A DNA stretch of 64,000 nucleotides. It comes from Streptomyces lateritius. Lineage in GTDB: Bacteria; Actinomycetota; Actinomycetes; Streptomycetales; Streptomycetaceae. The stretch is from assembly GCF_014649715.1 (NCBI RefSeq), contig NZ_BMTO01000006.1, positions 66,982 to 130,981 of the forward strand, in the 5' to 3' direction. A program made the translations under genes and the position numbers. The notes under the pieces are model-generated. The model saw only the letters and a program-made list of their open reading frames with translations. It did no database searches and had not been told where the DNA came from. Within the stretch, counting starts at the first letter, position 1. Every line of letters starts with the position of its first letter. Of the stretch, positions 34,965 through 43,452 are shown in pieces.

Positions 34965-35281
34965 GTGGAAGGGCCGAAAGTCCTTTCACTCGAACGTTTA
35001 GGCTGGCATCCACCCCTTAGAAGTACGGCTGTGACCTAGCCGACACCGAGGAATCAAAAAAAACTTTCCTGAAGGGGTTGTATCCGCCGCCGAGGTTTGC
35101 GAATCTCTTCATGGCGATCGGGACGGCCCGCAAGACCGGCCTCCACTGAGAGCCAGAACCCCTCCTCAGTCCAAGGACCACACCAGTTCATCTGGCAGTC
35201 GGCCCTTCCCTTGCGGGGGGATTCGTGAAAGCGTTCACATTCACAAGCAACCCGCACGTAATACCAAGAGAGGTAGCAGCC
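34965..35281 (+). promoter_or_regulatory. Long leader/promoter region of wblE
   Basis: 317 bp without a gene. It includes an A8 tract (35056-35063), rare at this GC content, followed by GAAGGGGTTGTATCC, then the palindrome at 35225-35238 annotated separately, and TTCACATTCACA. TAATAC (35259-35264) is too near the AGAGAGG ribosome site to be the -10 of a normal mRNA, so the start point is likely further upstream. A long 5' leader is possible. Confidence 0.45.
35225..35238 (+). promoter_or_regulatory. Candidate Crp-type site upstream of wblE
   Basis: GTGAAAGCGTTCAC is a perfect 5-4-5 inverted repeat, 43 bp before the wblE ATG. It differs at one position from the S. coelicolor Crp consensus GTG-N6-GNCAC as I recall it. 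The mycobacterial orthologue whiB1 is known to be controlled by the cAMP receptor protein, which supports the guess. Confidence 0.45.
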
Positions 35282-35539
35282 ATGGACTGGCGTCACAACG
35301 CCGTTTGTCGTGAGGAAGACCCCGAGCTGTTCTTCCCCATCGGCAACACCGGTCCTGCGCTGCTGCAGATCGAGGAAGCCAAGGCCGTCTGCCGCCGCTG
35401 CCCCGTCATGGAGCAGTGCCTGCAGTGGGCGCTCGAGTCCGGCCAGGACTCCGGCGTCTGGGGTGGCCTCAGCGAGGACGAGCGCCGTGCCATGAAGCGC
35501 CGCGCCGCTCGCAACCGGGCGCGCAACGCCAGCGCCTGA
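35282..35539 (+). CDS. wblE: WhiB-family iron-sulfur protein WblE
   Basis: An 85-residue Wbl protein. Cys9, Cys37, Cys40 and Cys46 form the [4Fe-4S] ligand set, the same spacing as Mycobacterium tuberculosis WhiB1. The GVWGGLSEDERRAMKRRAARNR tail combines the G(V/I)WGG turn with a basic DNA-binding helix (motif given as parts). Such proteins bind the primary sigma factor and respond to NO or O2. The neighbouring PdtaS-like kinase reproduces the mycobacterial whiB1-pdtaS gene pair, supporting orthology. An AGAGAGG ribosome site precedes ATG 35282. A strong terminator follows at 35633. Confidence 0.95.
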   Translation: MDWRHNAVCREEDPELFFPIGNTGPALLQIEEAKAVCRRCPVMEQCLQWALESGQDSGVWGGLSEDERRAMKRRAARNRARNASA

Positions 35540-35632
35540 ACACCCTGACAAGCCTGAGGCAAGCGGCGCGTACATAGCGTGCGCAATCACCGCCCCCCGA
35601 GCCGCAGCGCGCAGCAGTAACCCACAGCATTC

Positions 35633-35666
35633 GAGCCCCGGACCGATCGTCTTCGGTCCGGGGCTC
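35633..35666 (+). terminator. Bidirectional terminator between wblE and the histidine kinase gene
   Basis: Perfect 14-bp stem (GAGCCCCGGACCGA at 35633-35646 with 35653-35666) and a six-base loop, between two convergent genes. Confidence 0.85.
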
Positions 35667-35689
35667 GCTGCTGTGTACGGCCCGGTCGA

Positions 35690-37165
35690 CTACTTCTGGG
35701 GCTGTACGGGGATGTCGAGGACGACCTTGGTACCGCGTCCTGCGCCCGGCAGCATGTCGAAGCTGCCGCCCAACTCGCCCTCCACCAGTGTCCGCACGAT
35801 CTGCAGACCCAGGTTCCCGGCGCGCTGCGGATCGAAGCCCTCGGGCAGGCCGCGGCCGTCGTCCTGGACCGTGATCAGCAGACGGGCGTCGACCCGGGGC
35901 TCGCCGCGGACGGCCGTGACCTCGACCGTTCCCTGCTCACCCGGCGCGAAGGCGTGCTCCAGCGCGTTCTGGAGGATTTCGGTGAGGACCATCGACAGCG
36001 GGGTGGCGACCTCGGCGTCGAGGATGCCGAAGCGGCCGTTGCGCCGGCAGCCGACCTTGCCGGGCGAGATCTCGGCGACCATCGCGATCACCCGGTCGGC
36101 GATCTCGTCGAACTCGACCCTTTCATCCAGGTTCTGAGACAGCGTCTCATGGACGATCGCGATGGAACCGACCCTGCGCACCGCCTCGTTGAGGGCCTCG
36201 CGACCCCGGTCGGAGTCCATCCGGCGGGCCTGCAGGCGCAGCAGCGCGGCCACCGTCTGGAGGTTGTTCTTCACCCGGTGGTGGATCTCCCGGATGGTGG
36301 CGTCCTTGGTGATCAACTCACGCTCGCGGCGGCGCAGTTCGGTGACGTCGCGGAGCAGGACGAGTGAACCGATGCGGGTGCCCTTGGGCTTGAGCGGAAT
36401 CGCGCGCAGCTGGATCACACCGCCGTTGCCCTCGACCTCCGCCTCGCGGGGCGCGTAACCGGAGGCCAGTTTGACCAGAGCCTCGTCGACCGGGCCGCGG
36501 GAGGGCGCGAGTTCGGCGGTGATCTGGCCGAGGTGCTGGCCCACGAGGTCGGCGGCGAGGCCGAGCCGGTGGTACGCGGAGAGGGCATTGGGCGAGGCGT
36601 ACTGGACGATGCCGTCGGCGTCGAGGCGGATCAGGCCGTCGCCGGCGCGCGGCGAGGAGTCCATGTCGACCACCTCGCCGGGGAAGGGGAAGGCACCGGC
36701 GGCGATCATCTGGGCGAGGTCGGAGGCGGACTGGAGGTAGGTGAGCTCCAGCCGGCTCGGGGTGCGCACCGTCAGCAGGTTGGTGTTGCGGGCGATGACG
36801 CCGAGGACACGGCCCTCCCTGCGGACCGGGATGGACTCGACCCGTACCGGAACCTCCTCGCGCCATTCGGGGTCGCCCTCGCGCACGATCCGGCCCTCGT
36901 CGAGGGCGGCGTCGAGGAGCGGGCGGCGGCCGCGCGGGACCAGGTGGCCGACCATGTCGTCCTGGTAGGAGGTCGGGCCGGTGTTGGGTCGCATCTGGGC
37001 GACGGAGACGTAGCGAGTGCCGTCCAGGGTGGGGACCCACAGGACGAGGTCCGCGAAGGAGAGGTCGGAGAGCAGTTGCCACTCCGAGACCAGCAGGTGG
37101 AGCCACTCGAGGTCGGACTCACTCAGAGCGGTGTGCTGGCGTACGAGGTCGTTCATGGAGGGCAC
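35690..37165 (-). CDS. pdtaS: PdtaS-like cytosolic sensor histidine kinase
   Basis: A 491-residue soluble kinase. A GAF-like domain (about 20-170, EWQLLSDLSFADLVLWVP) is followed by a PAS domain (about 180-290, GLIRLDADGIVQYASPNAL). A HisKA_2 domain has EIHHRVKNNLQTVAALLRLQ and an HATPase follows (EILQNALEHAF, DDGRGLPEGF). The HisKA_2 type matches M. tuberculosis PdtaS, whose partner PdtaR is an RNA-binding ANTAR regulator; none is encoded here. GTG 37165 aligns the N-terminus with the remembered mycobacterial protein; ATG 37156 is an alternative. No ribosome site is clear. A DasR-like operator lies 108 bp upstream. Confidence 0.9.
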   Translation of the reverse strand: MPSMNDLVRQHTALSESDLEWLHLLVSEWQLLSDLSFADLVLWVPTLDGTRYVSVAQMRPNTGPTSYQDDMVGHLVPRGRRPLLDAALDEGRIVREGDPEWREEVPVRVESIPVRREGRVLGVIARNTNLLTVRTPSRLELTYLQSASDLAQMIAAGAFPFPGEVVDMDSSPRAGDGLIRLDADGIVQYASPNALSAYHRLGLAADLVGQHLGQITAELAPSRGPVDEALVKLASGYAPREAEVEGNGGVIQLRAIPLKPKGTRIGSLVLLRDVTELRRRERELITKDATIREIHHRVKNNLQTVAALLRLQARRMDSDRGREALNEAVRRVGSIAIVHETLSQNLDERVEFDEIADRVIAMVAEISPGKVGCRRNGRFGILDAEVATPLSMVLTEILQNALEHAFAPGEQGTVEVTAVRGEPRVDARLLITVQDDGRGLPEGFDPQRAGNLGLQIVRTLVEGELGGSFDMLPGAGRGTKVVLDIPVQPQK

Positions 37166-37272
37166 AGGTGCGAGCGTACCCGCGGAATCGGAGGCCGCTG
37201 AACCTGGATCTCAGGGCGTTCGTGTTGGAGGATGGACCGGGAAGCACCCCGCTCCCATGGATGGACTTACCG

Positions 37273-37288
37273 AATGGTCTAGTCCACA
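37273..37288 (+). promoter_or_regulatory. Orphan DasR-type operator (dre) upstream of pdtaS
   Basis: AATGGTCTAGTCCACA matches the DasR consensus ACTGGTCTAGACCACT at 13 of 16 positions, as good as the sites before nagB and dasA. It sits in the 294-bp space between pdtaS and a TetR gene, on the pdtaS promoter side. A TGGACT/AGTCCA inverted pair (37262-37286) overlaps it. Confidence 0.55.
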
Positions 37289-37459
37289 ATGGCCGAGCAG
37301 CATCCCATCATGACCTCCGCCCTCCCCGCACAGGAGGGTGGACGAGGTACCCGGCGCTCTCTGCCCTGACTGCGCCGAGACCTCCCACAACGGCCGAGGG
37401 ACCGCACACCCCCGGCCGGGCAACTCCGGGCTGCGGTGCCGGACGGGTTGAGGGTCCCG

Positions 37460-38131
37460 TCAGGCGCCGCGGCCCGCGGGTGTTTCCCGGGCCTTTCCCG
37501 CTTCCGGCGCCTTTCCGGTGGCCGCCACCGGCACCCCCGCCTGCGGCCAGGCCAGCATCGCGATCTCCGCCACCGCCTCCAGCTCCGTCCGCGTCGCCCC
37601 GTCGCGCGCCTGCTGGGACATGCCCTGCAGCACCGCGCCGCAGAAGCGGGCCAGCGCGCCGGCGTCGGTGCCGGCGGGCAGCTCCCCCGCTTCGGCACCC
37701 GCGCGGATCCGCGCCTCGAAGGACGCCAGGTTGCGGTTGCGGCGCTCGCGCAGGGCTTCCTCCACCTCCGGCGTGGAGCAGTTGACCGCGGCGGAGATCA
37801 TCAGGCAGCCACGGGGGTGGGACGGATCGGTGAAGACGTCCGCCGCCTCCCTGAGCAGCCGGCCCAGCGCGCCGCGCGCGGTCGGCTCCTCCGCGAAGGC
37901 CCGGCCGCCGTACGCGCCGTACGAGCCGGCGTACGCCTCCACGACCTCCTCGAACAGGGTGCGCTTGTCGCCGAAGGCCGCGTACAGGCTCGGGGCGCTG
38001 ATGCCCATGGCGCGGGTGAGGTCGGAGACGGACGTCGTTTCGTACCCGTGCTCCCAGAACGCCATCGTGGCCTGCTCCAGCGCCGTCAGGCGGTCGAAGG
38101 AGCGCGGCCGGCCACGCTGTCTTGTCGTCAT
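37460..38131 (-). CDS. TetR-family regulator controlling the divergent SDR gene
   Basis: A 223-residue TetR protein. The DNA-binding domain spans GRPRSFDRLTALEQATMAFW and TTSVSDLTRAMGISAPSLYAAFGDKRTLF. The C-terminal domain has the conserved CLMISAAVNC segment seen in the AcrR-like TetR_C_16/YxaF group. ATG 38131 (MTTRQRGRPR) is chosen; the longer frame upstream crosses the promoter. It is divergent from a short-chain dehydrogenase with an 82-bp spacer holding a palindrome, the usual layout of a repressor and its target. The inducer is unknown. Confidence 0.88.
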   Translation of the reverse strand: MTTRQRGRPRSFDRLTALEQATMAFWEHGYETTSVSDLTRAMGISAPSLYAAFGDKRTLFEEVVEAYAGSYGAYGGRAFAEEPTARGALGRLLREAADVFTDPSHPRGCLMISAAVNCSTPEVEEALRERRNRNLASFEARIRAGAEAGELPAGTDAGALARFCGAVLQGMSQQARDGATRTELEAVAEIAMLAWPQAGVPVAATGKAPEAGKARETPAGRGA

Positions 38132-38144
38132 GACGCCAATTCTA

Positions 38145-38156
38145 TAGCGGGCGCTA
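38145..38156 (+). promoter_or_regulatory. Palindromic TetR operator
   Basis: TAGCG-GG-CGCTA is a perfect palindrome overlapping TATAGA, a good -10 hexamer for the TetR gene on the minus strand. Binding of the TetR protein here would block its own promoter and probably the SDR promoter. Confidence 0.5.
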
Positions 38157-38213
38157 CGCAAAGTGGTACGGTTCTTTCTGTAACGACCACTAGGGAAGTG
38201 AGGGGGGCTCGTC

Positions 38214-38978
38214 ATGGGCGCGCTCGAGGGGAAGCTCAAGGGGAAGACGGCGCTGGTCACGGGCGGCAGCCGGGGCATCGGACGAGGGATCGCCGAGCGG
38301 CTCGGGCGGGACGGGGCGCGGGTCGCGGTGCACTACGGAAGCAACGAGGCGGCGGCGAAGGAGACGGTCACGGCGATCGAGGCCGCGGGCGGCGAGGCGT
38401 TCGCGATCGGGCAGGAGCTGGGCGTGCCGGGAGACGCGGCGGCGCTGTGGGAGGCGTTCGACGCCCGGGCCGACGGCCTGGACATCCTGGTCAACAACGC
38501 GGGGATAGGGGCCTCGCGGCCGTTCGCGACGATCGAGGAGGCGGAGTACGACCGGCTCTTCGCGGTCAACACCAAGGCGCCGTTCTTCCTGGCGCGGCTC
38601 GGTGCCGAACGACTGCGGGACGGGGGCCGGATCGTCAATGTCTCCACGGGCCTGAGCCGGGCGGCGATGATGCCGGACACGATCGCGTACGCGATGTCGA
38701 AGGGCGCCCTGGACGTGTTCACGCGCTATCTGTCCAAGGTGCTCGGCGAGCGGGGCATCACGGTCAACGCCGTGGCGCCCGGGATCGTGGACACGGACAT
38801 CAACGCGAGCTGGCTGCGCGGGAACGAGGAGGCGTGGGCCGGGGCGGCGGCGATGTCGGCCCTCGGAAAGGTCGGCACGCCGGCGGAGATCGCGGACGTG
38901 GTGGCCTTCCTGGCCTCGCACGACGGGCGCTGGGTGACGGGCCAGTGGATCGACGCCACGGGAGGCTCCCTCGCCTGA
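38214..38978 (+). CDS. Short-chain dehydrogenase/reductase
   Basis: A 254-residue classical SDR. The cofactor loop is TALVTGGSRGIGRGIA, the structural motif is LVNNAGIG, the catalytic Ser is in VNVSTGLSR, and the Tyr/Lys pair is in YAMSKGALDVFTRYLSK. The Arg in GGSRG favours NADPH. The substrate (a ketone or alcohol) is unknown, and FabG-like activity is possible. A GTGAGGGGGG ribosome site precedes ATG 38214. It is probably repressed by the divergent TetR protein. Confidence 0.92.
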   Translation: MGALEGKLKGKTALVTGGSRGIGRGIAERLGRDGARVAVHYGSNEAAAKETVTAIEAAGGEAFAIGQELGVPGDAAALWEAFDARADGLDILVNNAGIGASRPFATIEEAEYDRLFAVNTKAPFFLARLGAERLRDGGRIVNVSTGLSRAAMMPDTIAYAMSKGALDVFTRYLSKVLGERGITVNAVAPGIVDTDINASWLRGNEEAWAGAAAMSALGKVGTPAEIADVVAFLASHDGRWVTGQWIDATGGSLA

Positions 38979-39089
38979 TGCCGAGTGGCTCGTGGGGTGG
39001 TGGCGGCCGAGGATGGAAGGGTCCGGGTCCGGGTCCGGCTCACGGACGGACCCGAGCGCGAGCCCTTTCCTCTGCTAGATTTCGCTATG

Positions 39090-39105
39090 ATTGGTCTATA
39101 CCACA
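39090..39105 (+). promoter_or_regulatory. DasR operator (dre) upstream of nagB
   Basis: ATTGGTCTATACCACA matches the DasR consensus at 13 of 16 positions and lies 30 bp before the nagB start. DasR repression of nagB, relieved by glucosamine-6-phosphate, is established in S. coelicolor. Confidence 0.85.
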
Positions 39106-39135
39106 CAGGCCCCTCACACGATCGGCAGGCACAGC

Positions 39136-39921
39136 GTGGAAGTTGTCATCGTCCCGGACGCCACGGCAGGCGGCGCGCTCATCGCCGACGGCATCGCGGG
39201 CCTCCTGCGCCGCAAGCCCGACGCGCTGCTCGGCGTGGCCACCGGCTCGACTCCGCTGCCCATCTACGAGGCCCTGATCGCGCAGGTCGAGGCCGGTGCC
39301 GTGGACGCCTCGCGGGCGCGGATCGCACAGCTGGACGAGTACGTCGGGCTGCCCGCCGGGCACCCGGAGTCGTACCGCTCCACCGTCCTGCGCCAGGTCG
39401 TCGAGCCGCTCGGGCTCTCCCCGGAGGCCTTCATGGGCCCCGACGGTTCGGCCGAGGACGTCCAGGCGGCCTGCGAGGCCTACGACCGGGCCCTGCGAGA
39501 CGCCGGCGGCGTGGACCTGCAGATCCTGGGCATCGGGACCGACGGGCACATCGGCTTCAACGAGCCCTGCTCCTCGCTCGCCTCCCGGACCCGGATCAAG
39601 ACGCTCACCGAACAGACCCGGGTCGACAACGCCCGCTTCTTCGACGACGACATCGAGCAGGTGCCGCACCACGTCATCACCCAGGGCATCGGCACCATCC
39701 TGGAGGCCCGGCACCTGGTCCTCCTCGCCACCGGCGAGGGCAAGGCCGACGCCGTGGCCCAGACCGTCGAAGGCCCGGTCGCCGCGCTCGTCCCGGCCTC
39801 CGCGCTGCAGCTGCACCCGCACGCCACGGTCGTGGTGGACGGGGCCGCCGCCTCCAAGCTGAAGCTGGCGGACTACTTCCGCCACACGTTCGCGAACAAG
39901 CCCGCTTGGCAGGGCATCTGA
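39136..39921 (+). CDS. nagB: Glucosamine-6-phosphate deaminase
   Basis: A 261-residue enzyme converting glucosamine-6-phosphate to fructose-6-phosphate and ammonia, the last step of aminosugar catabolism. Motifs are GVATGSTPLPIYEAL (phosphate loop), IAQLDEYVGLPAGHPES (catalytic Asp region) and LGIGTDGHIGFNEPC. GTG 39136 is taken as the start because the family begins at this strand (EVVIVPDATAGG); the ribosome site is weak. The DasR operator upstream places it in the same regulon as the das genes that follow on the opposite strand. Confidence 0.95.
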   Translation: MEVVIVPDATAGGALIADGIAGLLRRKPDALLGVATGSTPLPIYEALIAQVEAGAVDASRARIAQLDEYVGLPAGHPESYRSTVLRQVVEPLGLSPEAFMGPDGSAEDVQAACEAYDRALRDAGGVDLQILGIGTDGHIGFNEPCSSLASRTRIKTLTEQTRVDNARFFDDDIEQVPHHVITQGIGTILEARHLVLLATGEGKADAVAQTVEGPVAALVPASALQLHPHATVVVDGAAASKLKLADYFRHTFANKPAWQGI

Positions 39922-39972
39922 AAAGAGTCCACAAGACACCCCCTGGGCAGGCGTCGGCGATCGGCGGTACGT

Positions 39973-40010
39973 GGAGGGGCCCGGCACCTGTTCAGGTGTC
40001 GGGCCCCTCC
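39973..40010 (+). terminator. Bidirectional terminator between nagB and the GH3 gene
   Basis: 18-bp stem (39973-39990 with 39993-40010, one G-T pair) with a two-base loop, between convergent genes. Confidence 0.85.
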
Positions 40011-40023
40011 TTCCGTATCGCTG

Positions 40024-41538
40024 TCAGACGCCGGCGATGACCTCCGCCGCTGCCCGGCCGCAGACCCGCGCCGCGCCGTGCGTGGCGATGTGCAGGGCGC
40101 CACGGGGCTCCGAGCCGTTCAGGCCCATCTCGACCACCACGGTGTCCGGGCGGGCCGCGAGCAGGGCGTCCAGGGCCTCGGCCATCCACGGGTGCCGGTG
40201 GGCGTCCCGTACGACCGCCACGATCCGGCGCTCCCCCGCGGCGGCGAGCACCGCGGCCACCGAGGAGGTGTCGTACGAGCCCGTCGTGGTGCCCGGCAGC
40301 AGCCGCTCCAGCTCCGCCGCGACGCCCCACGGCGTCTCGTCACCGACCGCGAAGTTGGCGACCGGGGTGAAGGCGGCGACATAGGGAGGGCCGGTGATCG
40401 GCGTGTGACGCTCCCTCGCCGTCACCGTCAGCGCCCGGCGGGCCGCCACGAGCCCGATCTCGGTGCCGGGCGCGGTCCCCTCCTGCACTGCCGCGCCCGG
40501 CCCCGATACAGCCCCCCTGACCCGGTGCGCCTGGGTCCAGGACGCCAGGGCGCGCACGCGCGCCGCGGCGTCGGCCAGCCGCTCCTCGGGCAGTTCACCG
40601 GTCCGTACCGCGTCGACCAGCGCGTCGCGCAGGCGCAGTACGGTGCCCTCGTCGGCCAGCCCGCCGCCGACGCAGATGGCGTCGGCGCCCGCGGCGATCG
40701 CGAGGACGGATCCGCGCTCGATGCCGTACGTCGACGCGATGGCCCGCATCTCCATGCCATCGGTGACGATCAGCCCCTCGAAGCCCAGCTCCTGGCGGAG
40801 CAGACCGGTGAGGATCTGCGGGCTCAGGGTGGCCGGACGATCGGGGTCGAGCGCGGAGAGCAGAATATGCGCGCTCATGACCGCTTTGGTACCGGCGGCG
40901 ATCGCGGCGCGGAAAGGTACCAGCTCACGGGCGTGCAGTGTGGCGAGGTCCACATCGATCCGGGGCAGCGCGTGGTGCGAATCCACGTTGGTGTCGCCGT
41001 GTCCGGGGAAGTGCTTGGTGCAGGCGGCGACGCCGACGGCCTGGAGGCCCTCGACGTACGCCACGGTGTGCCGGGCGACCAGTTCCGGGTCGGCGCCGAA
41101 GGACCGGACGCCGATGACGGGGTTCTCGGCGTTGGAGTTCACGTCCGCTGAGGGCGCCCAGTTGAGGTCGACCCCGCACTCGGCGAGACGGCGGCCGAGC
41201 TCCCGGGCGACGGCCCTGGTGAGGTCCACGTCGTCGACCGAGCCGAGCGCGTAGTTGCCGGGGAACGACGAGCCGTGCCGGACCTCCAGTCGCGTGACGT
41301 CCCCGCCCTCCTCGTCGATGGCGACCAGGACGTCGTCCCCCTCGGCCCGCAGCCGCGCGGTGAGCGCGGCGAGCTGTTCGGGCGAGGCGATGTTCCGGCC
41401 GAAGAGGCCGACGGAGGAGAGACCCTCACCGATCCGGCGCAGGAGCCAGTCGGGGGCGGTCGTGCCGGTGAAGCCGGGCTGGAGGACCGTGAGCGCGTCA
41501 CGGGTCAGGGTCCGTGATCCACGTACAAGAGTCGTCAT
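40024..41538 (-). CDS. dasD: GH3 beta-N-acetylglucosaminidase of the das cluster
   Basis: A 504-residue glycoside hydrolase family 3 enzyme. The NagZ-type signature CTKHFPGHGDTNVDSHHALP holds the catalytic His/Asp loop, and VTDGMEMRAI the nucleophile Asp. An extra C-terminal domain of about 150 residues follows the barrel. It lacks a signal peptide, so it should act inside the cell on chitobiose imported by DasABC, releasing N-acetylglucosamine. It follows dasC by 9 bp in the same operon. The name follows S. coelicolor usage as I recall it; a role in peptidoglycan recycling is the alternative. Confidence 0.88.
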   Translation of the reverse strand: MTTLVRGSRTLTRDALTVLQPGFTGTTAPDWLLRRIGEGLSSVGLFGRNIASPEQLAALTARLRAEGDDVLVAIDEEGGDVTRLEVRHGSSFPGNYALGSVDDVDLTRAVARELGRRLAECGVDLNWAPSADVNSNAENPVIGVRSFGADPELVARHTVAYVEGLQAVGVAACTKHFPGHGDTNVDSHHALPRIDVDLATLHARELVPFRAAIAAGTKAVMSAHILLSALDPDRPATLSPQILTGLLRQELGFEGLIVTDGMEMRAIASTYGIERGSVLAIAAGADAICVGGGLADEGTVLRLRDALVDAVRTGELPEERLADAAARVRALASWTQAHRVRGAVSGPGAAVQEGTAPGTEIGLVAARRALTVTARERHTPITGPPYVAAFTPVANFAVGDETPWGVAAELERLLPGTTTGSYDTSSVAAVLAAAGERRIVAVVRDAHRHPWMAEALDALLAARPDTVVVEMGLNGSEPRGALHIATHGAARVCGRAAAEVIAGV

Positions 41539-41547
41539 GGGGCTGCG

Positions 41548-42411
41548 TTATCCCTTCACCGCGCCGGCGGTGAGACCCGCCGCCATCTTGCGCTGGACAA
41601 GGAGGAAGAGGATCACGATGGGGACGGCCATCATGGTGGAGCCGGCCATCATCGGGGCGTACTCGGTGCCGTTCTTGGTGATGAAGTTGGAGAGCCAGAC
41701 GGTGGCCGTCTGGTTCTGCTGGCTCATCAGCATCAGCGCGTAGAGGTACTCGTTCCACGCCTGGATGAAGGCGTAGACGGACGTGGCGACCATGCCCGGG
41801 GCGAGCAGCGGGAAGACGACCCGGACGAAGGCGCCGGTGCGGGTGCAGCCGTCGACCATGGCCGCCTCCTCCAGCTCCTTCGGGATGTTGACGATGAAGC
41901 CGCGGAGCGTCCAGACCGTGAAGGGCAGGACGAAGGTCAGGTACGTGATGACCAGGCCACTGAGCCTGTCGTACTGACCGAGGTCGTTGAGGAGCAGGAA
42001 GACCGGGATGATCATCGCGACGAGCGGGACCATCTGGACGGCGAGGATGCCGACGATCACGATCTTGCGGCCGCGGAAGGCGAAGCGGGAGATGGCGAGC
42101 GCCGCCAGCATGCCGACGACGATGCCGATGACGACCACGACGCCGGAGACGACGAAGCTGCGCAGGACGGGACCCCAGAAGTCCGCGATCTCCAGGGCCC
42201 GCTTGAAGTTCTCCAGCGTGAAGGTGGAGGGGAAGAAGTGCGGGTCCGGGTCGATGGCGTCCTTGGCCGGCTTGAAGGCCGTGTTCACCATCCAGTAGAC
42301 CGGGAAGCCGGCCGTGACGAAGACGAGCAGTCCCAGCAGGTTCCAGCCGAGCCTGGACTTGCGCGGCCGGGTGACTGCGGGCGGCGTGGTCTGCGCGGTC
42401 GCGGTGCTCAC
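41548..42411 (-). CDS. dasC: Chitobiose ABC transporter permease DasC
   Basis: A 287-residue MalG-type permease. An N-terminal helix (LLGLLVFVTAGFPVYWMVN) is followed by five more, with the EAA loop KELEEAAMVDGCTRTGAFVRVV near residue 190 (longer motif given in part). It imports N,N'-diacetylchitobiose together with DasA and DasB. The ATPase is not in the cluster, consistent with use of the shared MsiK protein in Streptomyces. GTG 42411 overlaps the dasB stop as GTGA. Confidence 0.92.
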   Translation of the reverse strand: MSTATAQTTPPAVTRPRKSRLGWNLLGLLVFVTAGFPVYWMVNTAFKPAKDAIDPDPHFFPSTFTLENFKRALEIADFWGPVLRSFVVSGVVVVIGIVVGMLAALAISRFAFRGRKIVIVGILAVQMVPLVAMIIPVFLLLNDLGQYDRLSGLVITYLTFVLPFTVWTLRGFIVNIPKELEEAAMVDGCTRTGAFVRVVFPLLAPGMVATSVYAFIQAWNEYLYALMLMSQQNQTATVWLSNFITKNGTEYAPMMAGSTMMAVPIVILFLLVQRKMAAGLTAGAVKG

Positions 42412-43415
42412 TCCACATCTCCGATCTTGAGCATCTGGCGCATGTAGACGGCGACGACGCCGAGCAGCAGGAGGACCGTGACGAGCGCGATCGCCGAGCC
42501 GGTGCCGTAGTCGTTGACGACGAACGCCCGGTCGAAGGAGTACGTGGTCAGGAGCTGGAACTCGGCCTCGGGATGGCCGTTGCGCATCACGTACACCTGC
42601 GGGAACACGCCCATGTCCCAGATCACCGAGAGCGTGGTCAGCATGACGATGATGGGCTTGAGGATCGGCAGGGTGACGAAGCGGAAGACGCCCCAGGCTC
42701 CGGCGCCGTCGAGGCGGGCGGCCTCTTCGAGCTCCTTGGGCACCTGGGTGAGACCGGCGCTGAGGGTGATCACGACGAAGGGGACGGCGCCCCAGACGAC
42801 GAGCAGCATGATCACGGCGAGGCCCTGGGGGCCGCTGGCGAACCAGTTGTGGCCGATCATGTCGACGCCGGGGAGCCTGCTCAGCAGCCAGTTGAGCACG
42901 CCGTAGTCGGCGTCGAAGAGCCACTTGAAGATGGCGGTGGCCACGATGATGGGCATGCCCCAGCTCGCCACGAGCACGATGTTGACGAGGGCCTTGACCC
43001 AGCCGGAGACCTTCTGGAGCAGCAGGGCGATCATCATTCCGAGGACCATGGTGAGGATCACCGCCCCCGCCGTGAAGAGGACGGTGCGCAGGACGACGGT
43101 CCAGAACTCGGTGTCCCCGAGGATCTTCGAGAAGTTCTCGAAGCCGGCCGACTCGGCCTCCTGGAAGCCCCACAGCTGCGGCTGGCCGAACTTCTGGAAG
43201 GAGAGTGTGACCAGGCGCACCAGCGGATAGCCGAGCACGAGGAGCAGGACGAGCAGGCAGGGCGCGAGCAACAGCCAGGGGATTCCGCCCCCGCCTCGGC
43301 CGGCTGTCGTGGACGGCTTCTCCCCTGGCTTCCCGGGGGTACCGGCTCCGGGGCCGGATGGTGGCGATTGCCGCACCGGCGGCACCTTCGCGGTGGTTGT
43401 GTCTGCGGCACTCAT
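42408..43415 (-). CDS. dasB: Chitobiose ABC transporter permease DasB
   Basis: A 335-residue MalF-type permease. A Pro/Gly-rich cytoplasmic N-terminus of about 45 residues precedes the first helix (WLLLAPCLLVLLLVLGYPLV). The periplasmic-facing loop and further helices follow, with the EAA loop KELEEAARLDGAGAWGVFRF. It pairs with DasC to form the membrane channel for chitobiose. ATG 43415 is 80 bp after the dasA stop, with a strong hairpin between them, and its stop overlaps the dasC start. Confidence 0.92.
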   Translation of the reverse strand: MSAADTTTAKVPPVRQSPPSGPGAGTPGKPGEKPSTTAGRGGGGIPWLLLAPCLLVLLLVLGYPLVRLVTLSFQKFGQPQLWGFQEAESAGFENFSKILGDTEFWTVVLRTVLFTAGAVILTMVLGMMIALLLQKVSGWVKALVNIVLVASWGMPIIVATAIFKWLFDADYGVLNWLLSRLPGVDMIGHNWFASGPQGLAVIMLLVVWGAVPFVVITLSAGLTQVPKELEEAARLDGAGAWGVFRFVTLPILKPIIVMLTTLSVIWDMGVFPQVYVMRNGHPEAEFQLLTTYSFDRAFVVNDYGTGSAIALVTVLLLLGVVAVYMRQMLKIGDVE

Positions 43416-43452
43416 CCCGTGCTCCTCAGCGATCCCTCTCGTGCATACGGGC

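Noticed and set aside
35050..35079. GGAAT...GTT as a SigR promoter for wblE
   Set aside because: The spacer is 22 bases instead of 18.
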